Source of the DNA: Maylandia zebra
Taxonomy: Eukaryota > Chordata > Actinopteri > Cichliformes > Cichlidae
Direction: 5' to 3'
Length of the DNA: 64,000 nt
NCBI RefSeq assembly: GCF_041146795.1
Contig: NC_135177.1
Coordinates: 24,990,060-25,054,059 of the forward strand
The notes under the pieces are model-generated. The model saw nothing but the letters and a program-made list of their open reading frames with translations, was not told where the DNA came from and made no database searches. Position numbers and translations under genes: made by a program. Of the stretch, positions 42,601 through 55,440 are shown piece after piece. Position 1 is the first letter of the stretch; the number at the start of each line of letters is the position of its first letter.

Positions 42601-45600
42601 TAATTTTAGCATCACATGGCACAGCTTCTGTATCACGTGGTATAAGGCTCCGCCCTTGTCATTTGTTGAGCAGGAAGAGTGAGCGCTTGTTTTCATGCAG
42701 AGTACGTCCCGGATCAAAATGCGGTACAGTCGTCGTGGAAATGGGAAATGAGATCGCACATAAGTATGAATCGAGATCGCGATTTTCTAACGATTAATCG
42801 TGCAGCCCTACCGCTTAGCTTAGCGTTAGCATGCTGTGCTTGCGGAATGTTGAAGTTGCGTTAACAGTATAAGGCAGTTGTTTCTGTCCCAGTCTCCACT
42901 TTACCATTGCGCTCTCATCCTTTTATACAATAAAAAATAAAAGAAATGTCCATATTCACGTCATAAACTGCACTACTGTTTTCCTCCTATTACACATAAA
43001 CTAAATCAGCTGAATGTAGCAAGAGTGCAAGAACGGATAAGCAGGGTCGATAGGCAGGCAGACTAACGATTTGAAGGAAGTAGACTACTGGGAACCAGTT
43101 CTTGACAAGAACCAGTTCTCGATTCCCATCCCTAAATAGCACAGAGCGGTACACTAGATTCACACCTACTTATAAAAATGTGGAAGATGGTGTTCTTGCA
43201 AAGGCCACTGTACTTTACCTCTTCCTGGAGCTGCACAGAGTCCAAACATGTTCCAGGGTTGAGGAAACTTTTATTTTCCTTCTGTTTTGTTTTTCAACCC
43301 AGTGTCACATTTGGTGAAAAATCCGGACTGCAATATTGCCTAAAGCTCTCTGTGCTGTACAGACCACAGCGCTCATACTTTTTATGTTAGTACCAAATGT
43401 GCTTAAAAATCCTAGAGCTACTTTTAAGTCTGAGAACTCAATGTGATGCGCTTCCCTTTGATTTTTTTTTTTTTTTTAAAGCATTTCCACATTATGTTTT
43501 TGTTGGTACACTATGATCTTGTTGAGACTTAATGATAACCCTTTAACTGTCGTTTTTAAACATACAACATCAGAGTTTTGTTGCCTTATCAGTTTCTCCC
43601 TGTGGGAGTCCTTTATATTCTTTTCCCTTCATTCCACCTCTCTTTTCTCTAACCTTTTGGACTATGTTCAGCTGCTGCTGTTGATAAGAATGCTCACTGG
43701 TAGGCTGTGTCTTGTCCTTTTTTGTTTTTTGTTTTATTCCCTTTTCTTTCAATATAAGTGTCCAGTCCAATCACTACCAGATAGAGCCATTGTTCTGCTT
43801 TATTGCTAAGCTTGAACCAGAGTGGTTCTGACAACTGTCAAACCTTACATATCCCCCAAAAATCACTTTTTAGCAGTTGTTTGAAACTGTCTTAACGCCA
43901 CTGAAAAGCTGCACTATGTAATCCATTGTCAACGTCCTTGCCCATATTTCCACTACTACCTGCCTTTAAGAAATCAATGGTAGTTTGTCTTGGTACAAAA
44001 AGACAGATAACACTAACATCAGTTTCCCTTTTGTGTGAAGTTTGCTTAGTCATTCATGTAGACTTTCCCAAACTTCTTTTGAATGTCCATCTTTGCCTGT
44101 TGGTCAGAAATATTCATTACAACAAAAGCCCGATGATTCTCACTTCATTCAAAAAATAAAAGAAGAAGAAATCATTAAGGACAGCCTTTCTTAGCTACTC
44201 AGGATGAGTGATGTGCCTGTGACTATGAACTGTTGCTGTCTTGACTCCACATTTGATTCCACCAGGTTGACTCAAGAATGTGACTCAGATCGAGTAACCT
44301 AAGACACAATGGATCATGGAGACTGAGGAACAAAACAAAAAAGTCTGTCACTCCACTCTGTCTGCACATACTGCAGTGTGCGCGATCAACTCAGTCATGC
44401 GCTCTCTCACAAGTCTGGGCCGATGCCTAAGGTAAAAGAGGCTCTCCCCCTTGTTACAGCAGGGGTTGGTGCTGCCACTTTGCTCTGTATACGATGCTTG
44501 TGTATCATAATGTAGCTGCTCCTTACCCTGTCTCCTTCAGAAAACATAATCTGCTTTAACAGAAAAAATCATCCTGTAATGTTCTCTAGTCTTGTGCACT
44601 GTGGAAGAAAAAAAGCTTCTATTTGAGATTTTTAGCTTCCTGCCTATTAATGACAAGAGTTATTGGTGTCAGTGTTTCACAGAACTACCAGAGTCCTCAG
44701 CAGTAAGTCTCAAACCCAAAGACTGTACAGTGATCTTGGGAAAACCTTGAGTCAGTTTGATTTTACTCAAAGCATACCGAAAGGGGAAGCGTGTAACGAA
44801 AGTATTTTAAATTCCCCAATATTTGAAATCACGGGAACTTAACATATTTTCACAAATATGTCCAGCAGAAATTCCAGTAAATGTGAGTAAGGCTTGGGAA
44901 AAGAATGAAACTAACTTCTTCCAACCAGATGACCAGATGCTTTATATGGGCAAGAATAGGACATTGAATTAGGCATAGCTGAAAACCTTTAGCTGTAAAG
45001 AAAACTAAACCGTTAGCCACACTGACAACATAGCCACTCATCACATTGTCTAACCTTAATTTACGTACACAACCTGGGAAACCAATGCAGCACAGTTCAA
45101 TCTTACAGGAAAATTAAGTTGGCAGCGTAGTAGCCGAGGAAAAATACAGCAAGTATGTGTACTGTCAGAGTCAGTCTGTCCTCCATTTTAGAGCTGCCAT
45201 TTCAGATTTTCCTGCAGAACTTTTCACAGTTAATTAAACTTTTCATCGTATGAAGGGTGGTGAATGCCTTCGTTGTACAACAGCCAGTTCTCTCTCTGGA
45301 AAGACCTAATTGGTCAGTCTCTAGTCATGGGCTAAAGCCTAAAAAGAGAGCTGAGAGAAGTTGCACAAGTCTAGTTTTGTCTTGGACAACATGCAGAAAG
45401 ATTATTGTGGAAGCTTACAGAAAAATGTCTGCTTAACTTTGCTACTTTAATAAAATTCAGTAGCCTGTCAAGGAAGCCACCAGACTTAAAGCAAATTGCT
45501 CCAGCCTACTATTGTTCAGTCTGAATGATTCATATTCTGAAATGGCCACTGTGCACCAGCCCTGACCTTTGCTCATGTTACACAGTACAGTTTCTAAATG

Positions 45601-48600
45601 TTATTAAAGAGGATGACACCAGATGAAATCATGGAGGTTTTTAGCTGTGGTGAAAGTTTCAGTAGTAATGCAGAAGTGAAAGCTGTTCTGGTCATTTATT
45701 AAAAAAACGTAATGTCTGATGCCTAACCCAAACAGAGATTTAGGTTATATTTGACTGAGGTCATGGTGAGATAAATTAGGATTTACAAAATAAAATTAGA
45801 ACAAGTACACTGAAGAGTTTAACTCAAAGTGGAAACAGAAATGTGTTGGACATGTTTGTGAAAATGCGAGTCAGCACTGCATATGAACCCATTGGAGACG
45901 TGCAAGGCTTATAAATGGCTGCCCTGTGAATTGAACTGACTCATATTATTTTGGCAAACTGAAACATCACGATGCCAGTTCTGGATGCTCAAGAGACAAA
46001 AAAAAAAATCCTAATTGGGCATAGAGTCCTGTTCTGTAAGGCCATGTATTCAATTGCACCAAATCTAAAATGGCTGCCAACAGACAGCTCTTTAAAAAAA
46101 AGAAAAAAATGTCCATGTAACCTTTACTCAAGCCGTTCTGGGGAAAATCACCGAACAGTGCTCTGCTGAAGGAAGCTCATGCTGTATCTTATCTCTGTGC
46201 CCTGTGAGAGCCCTGGTGTGCGTTTGTCAAGATGGAGCAGAGATAGATAGGGCAGTTCAGTCCAATGCTGGCCCATAGCATTTGAACAGACCTCAAATAC
46301 TCTTTCTTGTCACCATTCATCATCTCTTAGGTCATTTTCAGTGAAGTATCTCAATTACATTCTGACAATGACAACTGCTGTTACAAATGTCTTAAAGGTG
46401 TTTGCACATTCAGCTCAGTAGTGTTTTTGTGTCTAAATGGGGTGCTTGTGAAGGCCCTTCCTTGGTTTAATGAGCACTGTTGATTAACGGTGCGGCACAA
46501 ATAAAGGGCCGGAAGATAAGGTTAAGAGATTTGGTCAAGGTAAGGGTAATCCAAGTATCCCATTTAGATTTTACCTTGTTATAGTTCAGAGCAGTAAATG
46601 CATTTCTGAGCTGATTAATTTGCCAATGCAAACTATTGGCCTTACTGAAGCCTCATTAAAACTAAGAAGTGACTGCTGTGCCATGCCTGCTTGATGTTGG
46701 GGGAGGAACAGTCCATTTAACCACTATGCAACCCACTTGTGCTTGTCTGTTTCTCTCCTTTGTCTGTGTTCGCAGTTCTAAACAGAGCACCCTGTGTGTC
46801 AGGAAAACTATATCCTCACACACAAAGAGAAGGAGAGAATGAACAGTAAATATTCAAACTACACAAAACGGTACAGAGGATTTATGTTTTTTTTTTTTTT
46901 TTTTTAAACTATAGGGAAAAAGTTCTTCAGGCAGACACAGATATTTTGCCTGTCTCTCAATACCCCCCTAACTCTCCACTCTCTTGGTCAGTTGTTCAAC
47001 AGAAAAACGGATCGATAAAGAGTTGAAGCTCTCCGTGCCAAGTGACTCCTCGTAAATGGGTACTTAAACTTTTTCTCTTTTCCCCCCTCCCTCCTTTTGG
47101 TGGGGTGAGATGAGGAGCCAAACGGACTTGGTGTTTAAAGTGAGAAAATGAAAGCTGTGGTTCCTAATGTCCTGTCTAAGTGGATGTCTCTATGTGTGAT
47201 GAAGCGTGAAGTGCTCTGTAACCCTAACAAAATGACTATCACTGTGTTCCTGTGCTTTTAAATGGCCTCCTCACTGTCACTATCTCTGCCTCCATCCTCC
47301 TCAGTATGAAATGGGAAGGCAAAATGGAGGACATCCATAAATAGAGTAATTGCATGAAGGGCAGGTGTTTATTGTACCCTCAGCCCTCACACACTCTATA
47401 ATGATCCAAAAAGGTCAAATTGTTAATGGTGCTCGAACTTCATATTTTCCTCTGTCCATACTGAATATTGTATAAAGTTAGATTATGTGTAGTCTGTTTA
47501 ATCTTCTATGATAGTTCACACCTCAAAACACAAAAATGCTCAAACTGCAAATTTATCCATGTGCTTGCCACAACGATGGATACGTAATCTTTTTTTATAT
47601 AACTTCATTAAATCACAATGGACTCCTGCTAGTGATCAACAAGTGTGAGTTTCGAAGTCAACACAAATCTGTTGGGGTGAAAAACTGTAGCTTATTGTGT
47701 TGAAAACGTATGTGACTCGGACTGCAGCGGGTTTCCTTCAGGATTTCTCAGGAGTTTTGCTGCATTCAATTTACCCTCTACCTTCAGAAGCTGCTGCAGC
47801 GAAGCCTCCACACAGCATGACGCAGCCACCATCACACTTGTGGGGATAATGTGTTTGTAGTGGTGAGGAGTTACTGACTTGTGAAAGCAGTGGGCAGAAT
47901 TCATAAAATAAGCCTAATTCCACGTGGATCCTCCACTTTTGTAATGCCAGCTTCCTCTATAGTAGCCCGTTGGTTTTATAGGTAGTGTTTCCATGTCAGC
48001 TTTAGGATTGTGTAGACCTCCTGTAGACATCTTGGTGCTCTTCTTCACTAAATGTTGCACAAGTACAGTGTGCTCTATAGAGATGAGCAAATTTTTTCAT
48101 GATATTAAACTGATGAGTCATGTGACTTAGCTTTTCTCTAAGTAATACTTTAGAGTGACAAATCACTCAAGTGTTTGTAATGCATTTATAGTACTAGCCC
48201 AACTTTTTTTTTTAAATATTAAATGAACATATAAAGGGAATGAATAGTTTTTACAGATGTTTTACATTCTGTGATGATGATCTTTGGTGCAACAGTTTTT
48301 CTATGTGTCTGGCTTCTGTATTGCCAATGAATTTACCACAAAAGTTATTTTAGTCTAACACAATTTATTGAAACATTGTAACACAGACATGATTTAATAA
48401 ACAAAACTTGAACTATAATCGAAGGTTTCTTTAAAAAAATCTTGACATTTTATATTTTTGTACCATAAATCCCTTTTGAAGAAAACATTCTTCCTTCATT
48501 CAAATGATTTTCATGTAAAAACTACACATTTTAAACATGGCTTAAAATGTGTTGATTTAGTGTCCCCTTCTAACAAGTCGTCTGTTTTTATAGTAATCTA

Positions 48601-50673
48601 ATTACAGACTTGTGGGGCATGAATGCAAAGCCAGTTTGCTTATTGCTCTTCTACAAATGTTAAGAGATGCAAAATCAATGGTTTAATTCAACATTTGCAT
48701 TTCTAATGTTGGCATTTTCCAAACTTTATCCCTCTTGAGTCTCGCGCCATTCCCTATAGCCCCAAACAAAACATGGCTGCAAGAGGGGTGGATGTGACTC
48801 AAGTCAAAGCGTGTGTTAAAGTGTACACTAATCCTCTGGTACATACATGAAGAAGAGTTCAAGACAGTCTCGTAATCATGCTTACCTTATACTCTGGGTT
48901 TTTGTCAGAGGCAAGCGTGAGTTTATTAGAAGTACCTCTGGGTCCATTTCATTCAAACATTTGTGATGTGACCATGTGCTGCTTATTCCTTCAAAATTAA
49001 GTATTTCATGTTGTAGCATTTAAAGCTGATTTGATTTTTTTTTCCTTTGAGCCATTTTGTTTATTTTTAGTCACAGTGCTCCTTTGTAAGTTTTTTTTTT
49101 CTTCCTTATTTGCTTCATAAAATGTCATCATGCATTCAGATGCAAATATGAAAAAGCAGCTTCTGCACATGAATTCAGTGAGACTCTTAATGCGAATGTT
49201 TCTGGAAGAAATGTTGCTGGTAAATACTGTTTACATCTGCTAAAGGGGTTTGAATGGGAGAAATGGATTTTTGTTGCAGCAAAAGTCGTCAGAAGCTGAT
49301 TTCCCACTTGGAGCTCTGGATTAATGACATGGGAGATGATCTCAGCGTTGCTCTTGCTCAGTACAGTATGTATCCTCTAATCTTTCTCGCTGTGCTGTTG
49401 CATGACCACCAATCCTGTTACTACGGAACTCCAGACGCTATCTATTCTCAGCCTTACCCATTTTGATCTGAATGAATCTGCCCTTTATAAACACCTGTCA
49501 GGAACAAAAGCCACTCCCGGGCTTGTCACTGCTGAGTTGTTTTTGTTACCCCCGCTGCGATATTTGCTCAGGGTGCCAAGTTCATTTAATCATATTCAGT
49601 ATACAAACGCTACAGCCGTGATTTATGAGGACCATGCTGGCTGTCGTACAGAAAATTCTCATGCACCAGCGTCTTCTGATTCAGTCATGTTGCTAAAAAC
49701 CATAAGTACCTAAAAAGGAATTGTCCATCCAAAAAAAGAAAAGGGATCTACACAGCCGGATGAGCTAAAGACGATTTCTCTCAGTGCTCTGAATATCTTT
49801 CACTGAAACAGACGAGAGGGGCTTGTAGCTGTATTGAGCACAAAAGTTCACATGGGTTGGTCTAAGTCCATTGCCCTTCGTAAATAATTTGCCCTGTTCC
49901 ACCACCGTATTCACTTACTTTGTCATGATTTGGTAAAATCAAATATTTAAGTCCAGTTAGTACTCCTACAATCTCTTTTTGCTTGATGTCTTGCACAAAG
50001 TTGAATGAGCCATCTTTTAACATTGTTTTCATGTTTGTTTCTTTCTCTCCCCCGTCTTTGTTTCAACTTCATCACCCCTCCTTTTCTGTCATGGGCCTAT
50101 CCATTCTTTTCTCTTTTTTTTTTTTTTTTTTTTCCTTTTCTGGGTAACCTTCACTTTCCTCCTTCCTTTTTCACTTCCCCTCTGCTCTTCCTACCATTAC
50201 TCTCTCTCCTCACTGCCACTCACCCTTTTGTCCATCATTACTTCCTCCTCCCTCTGCCATTATCAGATATCCGCCTGCGTGTCCGGGCGGAATACCTGGA
50301 GCACGAATCGGCATTACGCAACGGCGTCGCCTCGGACAAGCGGCAGCCACTGGAGCGGCAGTTTGAGTTGTTCAGTCAAGCGAGTTCGCTGCTGCGTGCC
50401 AGAGACCTGGGATCCATCGTCTGCGACATCAAGTTCACGGAGCTGGCCAACCTCGAGGCTTTCTGGAGTGACTACCTGAGCGGAGCTCTGCTGGAGGCCC
50501 TGAAGGGAGTATTCATCACGGACTCTCTGAGGAACGCAGCGGGCTCCGAAGGCATGCGCCTGCTGATCAGTGTGGACCAAGACGACTACGAGGAGGGCCG
50601 AAGGCTGCTGAGAGCTAAGAAAATGATGTCATCCAGTAATGATGGGCACCCAGAGACTCACTGGGATTCATAA
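39685..50673 (+). CDS. dedd2: DNA-binding death effector domain-containing protein 2
   Basis: A nuclear/nucleolar death-effector-domain protein that links caspase-8/-10 signalling to the nucleus and lamin cleavage. Coding exons: 39685-40156, 40233-40361, 40871-41011 and 50267-50673, joining in phase to 382 residues (human DEDD2 about 326). The start ACCATGG at 39685 has strong context. Visible: DED from about residue 17 (CLNYYGMLSLHEVFEVVGSQ) to HDLLPSVSHKKRR, split by an insert of about 45 residues; VSPERI linker; basic nuclear-localisation clusters RRRKKR and SRKSKK; then the conserved C-terminal domain IRLRVRAEYLEH, LGSIVCDIKFTEL and LLEALKGVFITDSLRN. The basic linker and the CDIRLRVRAEY junction fit DEDD2 better than DEDD. 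Intron 4 is 9.25 kb and holds nested hAT elements. Confidence 0.94.
42056..42810 (-). mobile_element. hAT element nested in the first, with transposase fragment
   Basis: The ends TAGGGCTGCATGATT and AATCGTGCAGCCCTA are flanked by CCTCTTAG (42048-42055) and CCGCTTAG (42811-42818), 8 bp with one mismatch. It contains a minus-strand piece of a ZBED-type hAT transposase. At 755 bp it is an internal deletion derivative. Confidence 0.85.
42225..42557 (-). pseudogene. ZBED-type hAT transposase fragment
   Basis: The minus-strand frame reads ITEAITYHLTKDMAPINTVQ, then GFRKMINTLDKRYTVPSRNY and LPALYTQCRATVETE. This is the helical segment just after the BED finger in fish hAT transposases. The BED finger and the whole RNase H-like catalytic and dimerisation domains are missing. 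Confidence 0.8.
43143..50266. other. Remainder of DEDD2 intron 4
   Basis: About 7.1 kb without a recognisable exon, RNA gene or bounded transposon. A long polypyrimidine tract (about 50040-50264) precedes the acceptor at 50265-50266. Frames here have no domain I recognise. Confidence 0.55.
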
Positions 50674-52235
50674 ACTGATCAGACTCTCTGGGGTGTATTA
50701 TATTAAACTTAAAGAAGAGAAAAGGGAGGAATGTAATTAATAATGGGTACAGGCAAGCTTGGAAGCATTTGAGGCCTCCATTTGTTGCATTCCATTTAAT
50801 GACCACTAGATGGCAGAACTCACCATTGGTTCTTTTGTGTTCATAAGGAGCCTTTCTTTTTGCCTTTTCTTTTTTTTTTTTTTTAAGAACTGTCAAATTT
50901 TAGTTGGAAGTGTATTATTTGTAAATGAAATATAAATAATAATGTATCACTGTATTTTTTTTTTCTTTGGATTCATGCACAGGTGCTACATCAGGATGAC
51001 ACAGGATATATCGAGATTTTTTTCTTAGTCTCTGAGAACTGGAACAAGCAAGCCTGTGTCACCAGATCAAGTGGTAAGCCCCTCACAGCTTTATCTGTCT
51101 TACAAAATAGGGTTAAGGCAACTGGGCTACCACAAATGATGTAAAATACTAAGTTTTGGTTGACGCAAACACATAAAGCACATGGGTGTCCCTACCTCCT
51201 TATTTAACTAACTTTTTTTTTTTTTTTTTTAATGTGTAACCATGGACATTTCAGATTCCAGCATGAGTTTAAAATTCCCAAATCCAAAAAGATCAATTTA
51301 ACCAGAACGTCAAGATTGACTGTTGGATACTTCTTTGGGGGTTTGGAAAATAATAATAGCTTTAACTGACAATTATTTTTATTGGATTCTGTTAAAAGTA
51401 TAAAGTAACCTGCCAATAAAAGTTTCTGGTCTTCAAAGAAAAAATTAGATGTGGAAAAGTGGGCTGCTCTCACAACAGATTGACCCAACTTTGGATAGAG
51501 TCCACATCTATATCTAGATAACAAACACTGGAATTTCCAGCCCTGTGTACCATGATAACCCAACTTGTGATTGCTGTGGTCAGTGGATACAGCAGTTGCC
51601 AGTAGATGACAGCAGTGATTAGGGCTGGGTCTCAACAGACCATGGAAGATTCATCATCACAAGCTTGTCAACGGCAGCCCGGATAATGCAGCAGTGGCTT
51701 GTGTCCGGGTTTCCAGCAAGGCCTCAGCAAGTGCTTCTCTCAGCAAGTAAGGCACAGGACAGTGCATCGGTCAATAGAAGTGATGTTGGGGAGATCAAAA
51801 TCAAAAGTGCACATCCCAGCTCCACTCAGCCCTGCTATGTAGGCCCAGTAGAGTGGCTCATGGACAGCTGTCGACTCACCCTGCTGGAACTAATGCCTGG
51901 ACTTCACTCATAGAAGACGATCAATAAGCCCCTTCACTCTAAGTCCCTTCATACAGGCACGACTTAAGCAGGCAGACACTGTCTGAAGTGCAGGTCTCTG
52001 CAGGACCGGGCACAGAAAAGGACAATGGACAGATTTCCATGTTTACTTTTGTGTGTATTTGTTAAAGGAATTAATTAATGTGTGTTTGTATTCTTTCATG
52101 AGAAGAAAGATTAATTCAATCAGGGGAACATTTTTGTTAAAGAAATTTACTTTATGAAGGTCAATTCTTTTTGTGGAAATCTTTATAAATAAGAAATAAT
52201 TTCCTGTGAATAATAAAGAGTTTTGATGGCCTAAA
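50674..52235 (+). other. dedd2: DEDD2 3' UTR and downstream flank
   Basis: Non-coding after the TAA at 50671-50673. The first canonical AATAAA that I find is at 52212-52217, so the 3' UTR could run to about 52235. Earlier variant signals (ATATAAATAATAAT at about 50929) may be used instead. Confidence 0.45.
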
Positions 52236-53124
52236 GCTGTTTACATTTATTACCTGTTTGCGTCTCTGAAACTATCACCACTTGTAATCTGAAATTGTCT
52301 CCCAACTCTGAGGTTATTTTGAGCAGTTGTTTGAAAATTACGTGCCCTCCCCCTGCCCTGAAATGGTCTGAAGTGCTCCATTGAATGCAGGTCATCGTGG
52401 ATCATGTCCTTAATTAGTTCTTGCTTTAAGATATCGGCATGATGAAACCCAAGAATAGCGTGTACCTCTAACATGTTAGTAATTCAACTGCTGTTTCTGG
52501 TTTGGCCACTTTAATTTCTTCTTCCATTTATGTGCTAAATTAATTGGACATGAAACCATTTTTTTCCCATCTCTAACATAATTTCCTATTGATGGCACCT
52601 AAAGTGTAACTGTAAATAATAACGGTATCATGTTTATTTAAGGTTATTTAAAGCTTTAACATTTAACCCTCACATATTGATCATGTTCTGTCCCTCCACA
52701 AAAAAAACAAACATTTGTTATCACAAGCTATTGCTTCACACTTTACTAAGACATGAAAGCCTAACAGCGATAATTCATGTCATGTCTATATTTTAATATT
52801 ATTATATTCAAAGTGAAAATGGTGTGTAGAACTGTTAGGATCTATTATATAACCTCGTATAACCATTACATGGTTGTACAATAACATCAGAAGAGTTAAA
52901 CACTGGTCTCACTTCTATGTCATAAAAATGTCATAAGTACAATTTATAAATACAAAACTTGACCCAACTAGTCTGTGGATTCAAAGCAGTGGTAAGAAAC
53001 CTTGTGTGTGTGTTTTGAACACACATACACTTGCTGAAATGGCAGCTCAGGTCCCTCCATAGTCTTATGACCCTCACAGTCTTTCTTTTTATGTCTGTTT
53101 TAATATCGGCTCAGAATAAATAGA
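52236..53124. other. Intergenic, nothing recognised
   Basis: AT-rich unique sequence with no supportable gene. A minus-strand open frame at 52250-52474 has no domain I recognise. Confidence 0.5.
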
Positions 53125-53136
53125 TTATTATTTGAT

Positions 53137-53387
53137 AAATGGCCTGTATTGTATAGCGCTTTACTAGTCCCTAAGGACCCCAAAGCGCTTTACATATCCA
53201 GTCACCCACCCGTTCACACACTGGTGATGGCAAGCCACCCTGGGGCGCACTGACAGAGGCGAGGCTGCTGGACACTGGCGCCACCGGGCCCTCTGACCAC
53301 CACCAGTAGGCAACGGGTGAAGTGTCTTGCCCACCGACACAACGACCGAGACTGTCCAAGCCGGGGCTCGAACCGGCAACCTTCCGG
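53137..53387 (-). mobile_element. SINE-like retroelement insertion
   Basis: 251 bp flanked by a perfect 12-bp duplication TTATTATTTGAT (53125-53136 and 53388-53399), the length expected for LINE-driven retrotransposition. On the minus strand it begins with a B-box-like GGTTCGAGCCCC near 53375-53364, typical of a tRNA-derived SINE truncated at its 5' end. It ends with AAAGCGCTTTGGGGTCCTTA and TAAAGCGCTATACAATACAG, a tail seen widely in fish. The family name is not assigned. Confidence 0.75.
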
Positions 53388-53399
53388 TTATTATTTGAT

Positions 53400-54233
53400 T
53401 AATGTTTGGTTATTTTTACATTGTAAGGCACTAGCAGGCACACAGCATTCTTGCATTCATACGGTGCTATTCTAGTCTTAGTGACCAGTCGCCACAAAGT
53501 GCTTTTGACTACAAGCCACACTTTAACCTTATATTAACACAGCACTTCATTCTATACACTTCAGGCACCATCTACCTGAGAAGCATCTGTGGACTGTGTG
53601 AGGAAGTCAAAGTAGGACAAATGTGCACTCCACACAGAAAGGCCACAACCAGGATTCAGACAAACAGACCTGACTATGAGGTGATGTTGTTAACCACTGC
53701 AGCGCTGAGCCGCCCTATTTTGGAGCTTGTGTCCATGTCAAGACATTGGCTGAGCTCTGTATGACTTCTGTTCCTTATGTGAACCCTATATGATTGATTC
53801 TACAGTGTTTTGCTATTACACTGTCCACATGATCCTTCAAAGACCTGCAGGTGCCTGTCTCTGTGGGAACAGACTTCTCATGATGGTGTCAAGGTCCTCC
53901 TTGAACTCTGTCACCACAATCCCATAAAGAAATCCACAGAGACAAGCCATGTAGAGTTTTCAGTTTCAAACTTGTGTTTAACCACCATTTTATTTTATTT
54001 CACTCACACTGGTGGATCTAAATTCAATCACTATAGATACAAGTCAAGATCTTTGTGCAATTTAAAATATTTTCATTTAAGTGTATATTTTACAATTTAG
54101 AACAAGTCATCAAATTTCAGACTAAAAGAATGTGAATTAGGTTTTGTTGCTGCTGTCAAATGTCAAAACAGATCAAATTTGACCATATGTATGTAAGGGT
54201 TAACATGTTTGTAATAAATATCTGATGCCGTCC
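53400..54233. other. Intergenic with a degenerate fish repeat
   Basis: A decayed repeat at about 53575-53720 (ending AACCACTGCAGCGCTGAGCC) resembles a tRNA-like fish SINE head. Otherwise nothing is recognised. Confidence 0.4.
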
Positions 54234-54339
54234 TTACAGCCTAACTAGAGACATGGAATCTATTCGGTGACATGCAAGTAGATCTTTTTGCCTCCAGGGT
54301 GAACACACTGCCCCTTGTTCTTCTTCATAGGCGAACAAG

Positions 54340-54960
54340 ATGCACCCCAGGACACTTAATGCACTAGCCCACCAATGGCCAAATGTGCTTCTGTATGCAT
54401 TTCCCCCAGTGGAAACGATATCTCCAGTTCTAGAGAGAGTACACCTCACTCTGATTCTAGGAGCCTGTTGGTGGCCAACAAAGTCGTGGTATGTGGAGAT
54501 AATCACCCTATTAGCAGCAAGGCCTTGGCAAGCTTCCTCTCTGCAGGGTGATGGAAGTGATTCATCCACACCCGGATCTCTGGCACCTTCATGCTTACCT
54601 GCTGAAAGGTCAAATTTGATAGTTAAGGGTCAGTTCTCTCTTGATGGCCTCGGGGATGTATCGCGCCCAAATGCCACATATTTACCCAAGTTCATTCCTG
54701 CAGTTTATAGCTCAATTGAATTTGAGCTTCTGAGCTTTTGGTCCCCTCCTTTTGGATCTGAGAAGCAGAGGAGGATCCATTCTCTGTGTCCGGTGTGTGT
54801 GCTACGTACCTACATTGAGAATGTTCTTTTTTGTGACGAGTTGTTTGTCTGCTTTGTTAATCCAGCCAGAGGTAGAGCTTTGTCTAAACAGAGGCTGTCC
54901 CACTGGATTATAGAAGCTATCTCACTGACGTACAGCACTAACGGTGAGCCCCAGGTGTGA
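54340..54960 (+). pseudogene. DIRS RNase H / tyrosine recombinase remnant
   Basis: A long open frame contains LAHQWPNVLLYAFPPVETIS and WPTKSWYVEIITLLAARPWQ (end of RNase H/connection), then LCPVCVLRTYIENVLFCDEL and GRALSKQRLSHWIIEAISL (recombinase core of DIRS elements). It stops at TGA 54958-54960, and decayed sequence follows. The catalytic H-x-x-R and Tyr box are not recovered in frame. Confidence 0.7.
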
Positions 54961-55189
54961 GAGCTCATTCCGGGTACCTGTAGCTGCACCTAGTTGGCCA
55001 TCACTGCACACTTTTGTCAGGTGCTATCGTTTGGACATTACAGCCCCTTCGGTAGCTCATACTATCCTTTCTGCTGGGTCACACACAAACACACTAATGT
55101 GCTGGTAGTACACCGTGCAGAGCGAGGCGTGTAAATTTGTCGCATACTTAGGTGTTGTACAGAGTGAATCGACTGAAAGGGAACGAACA

Positions 55190-55440
55190 GTTATATCTAT
55201 AACTTCTGTTCCCTGAAGAAGAGGAACGAGGTACAACACAAGGTTCCACCTGCTGCACAGCTTGGTTCGGTAAGGGAACAGCTAGCAAACTGAGGGATGA
55301 CTGTGATGACGGGGGTACATGTGCAGGCGTGGCCATGCGCATGTCATCACTTCAGCCAGGACACACTGGGCGTGATATCCCATACTTATGTGTTGTACCT
55401 CATTCCTCTCCTTCGGGGAACAGAAGTTACAAATATAACT
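55190..55440. repeat. Inverted repeat at the end of the DIRS fragment
   Basis: The two arms, about 55190-55240 and 55389-55440, are largely complementary (GTTATATCTATAACTTCTGT against ACAGAAGTTACAAATATAAC), separated by about 150 bp. The repeated CATACTTA-GTGTTGTAC-like phrase (55143 and 55381) precedes both arms. Confidence 0.75.

Larger units (their letters stand above)
41367..43134. mobile_element. hAT element in DEDD2 intron 4 (outer)
   Basis: The ends TAGGGATGG and CCATCCCTA are flanked by 8-bp AATAGCAG (41359-41366) and AATAGCAC (43135-43142), one mismatch. The subterminal zone has repeated TTATCGATTT-like motifs. The total is 1768 bp, of which 755 bp is a second, nested hAT. No transposase of its own is seen. 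Confidence 0.82.
54234..55440 (+). mobile_element. DIRS-type tyrosine-recombinase retrotransposon fragment
   Basis: The left part encodes a retroelement RNase H tail followed by part of a tyrosine recombinase, and the right part has complementary terminal arms. AACTTCTGTTCCCTGAAGAA with GAGGAACGAGGTACAACACA (55201-55240) mirrors TGTTGTACCTCATTCCTCTC with CTTCGGGGAACAGAAGTTAC (55391-55430). RNase H plus tyrosine recombinase and inverted terminal repeats instead of LTRs define DIRS elements. The reverse transcriptase and Gag portions are absent, so this is a 3' fragment. Confidence 0.72.

Noticed and set aside
50005..50266. Open frame extending upstream of the last DEDD2 exon
   Set aside because: The sequence is a polypyrimidine tract leading to an acceptor at 50266. 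Joining to the exon ending at 41011 restores the conserved CDIRLRVRAEY junction.
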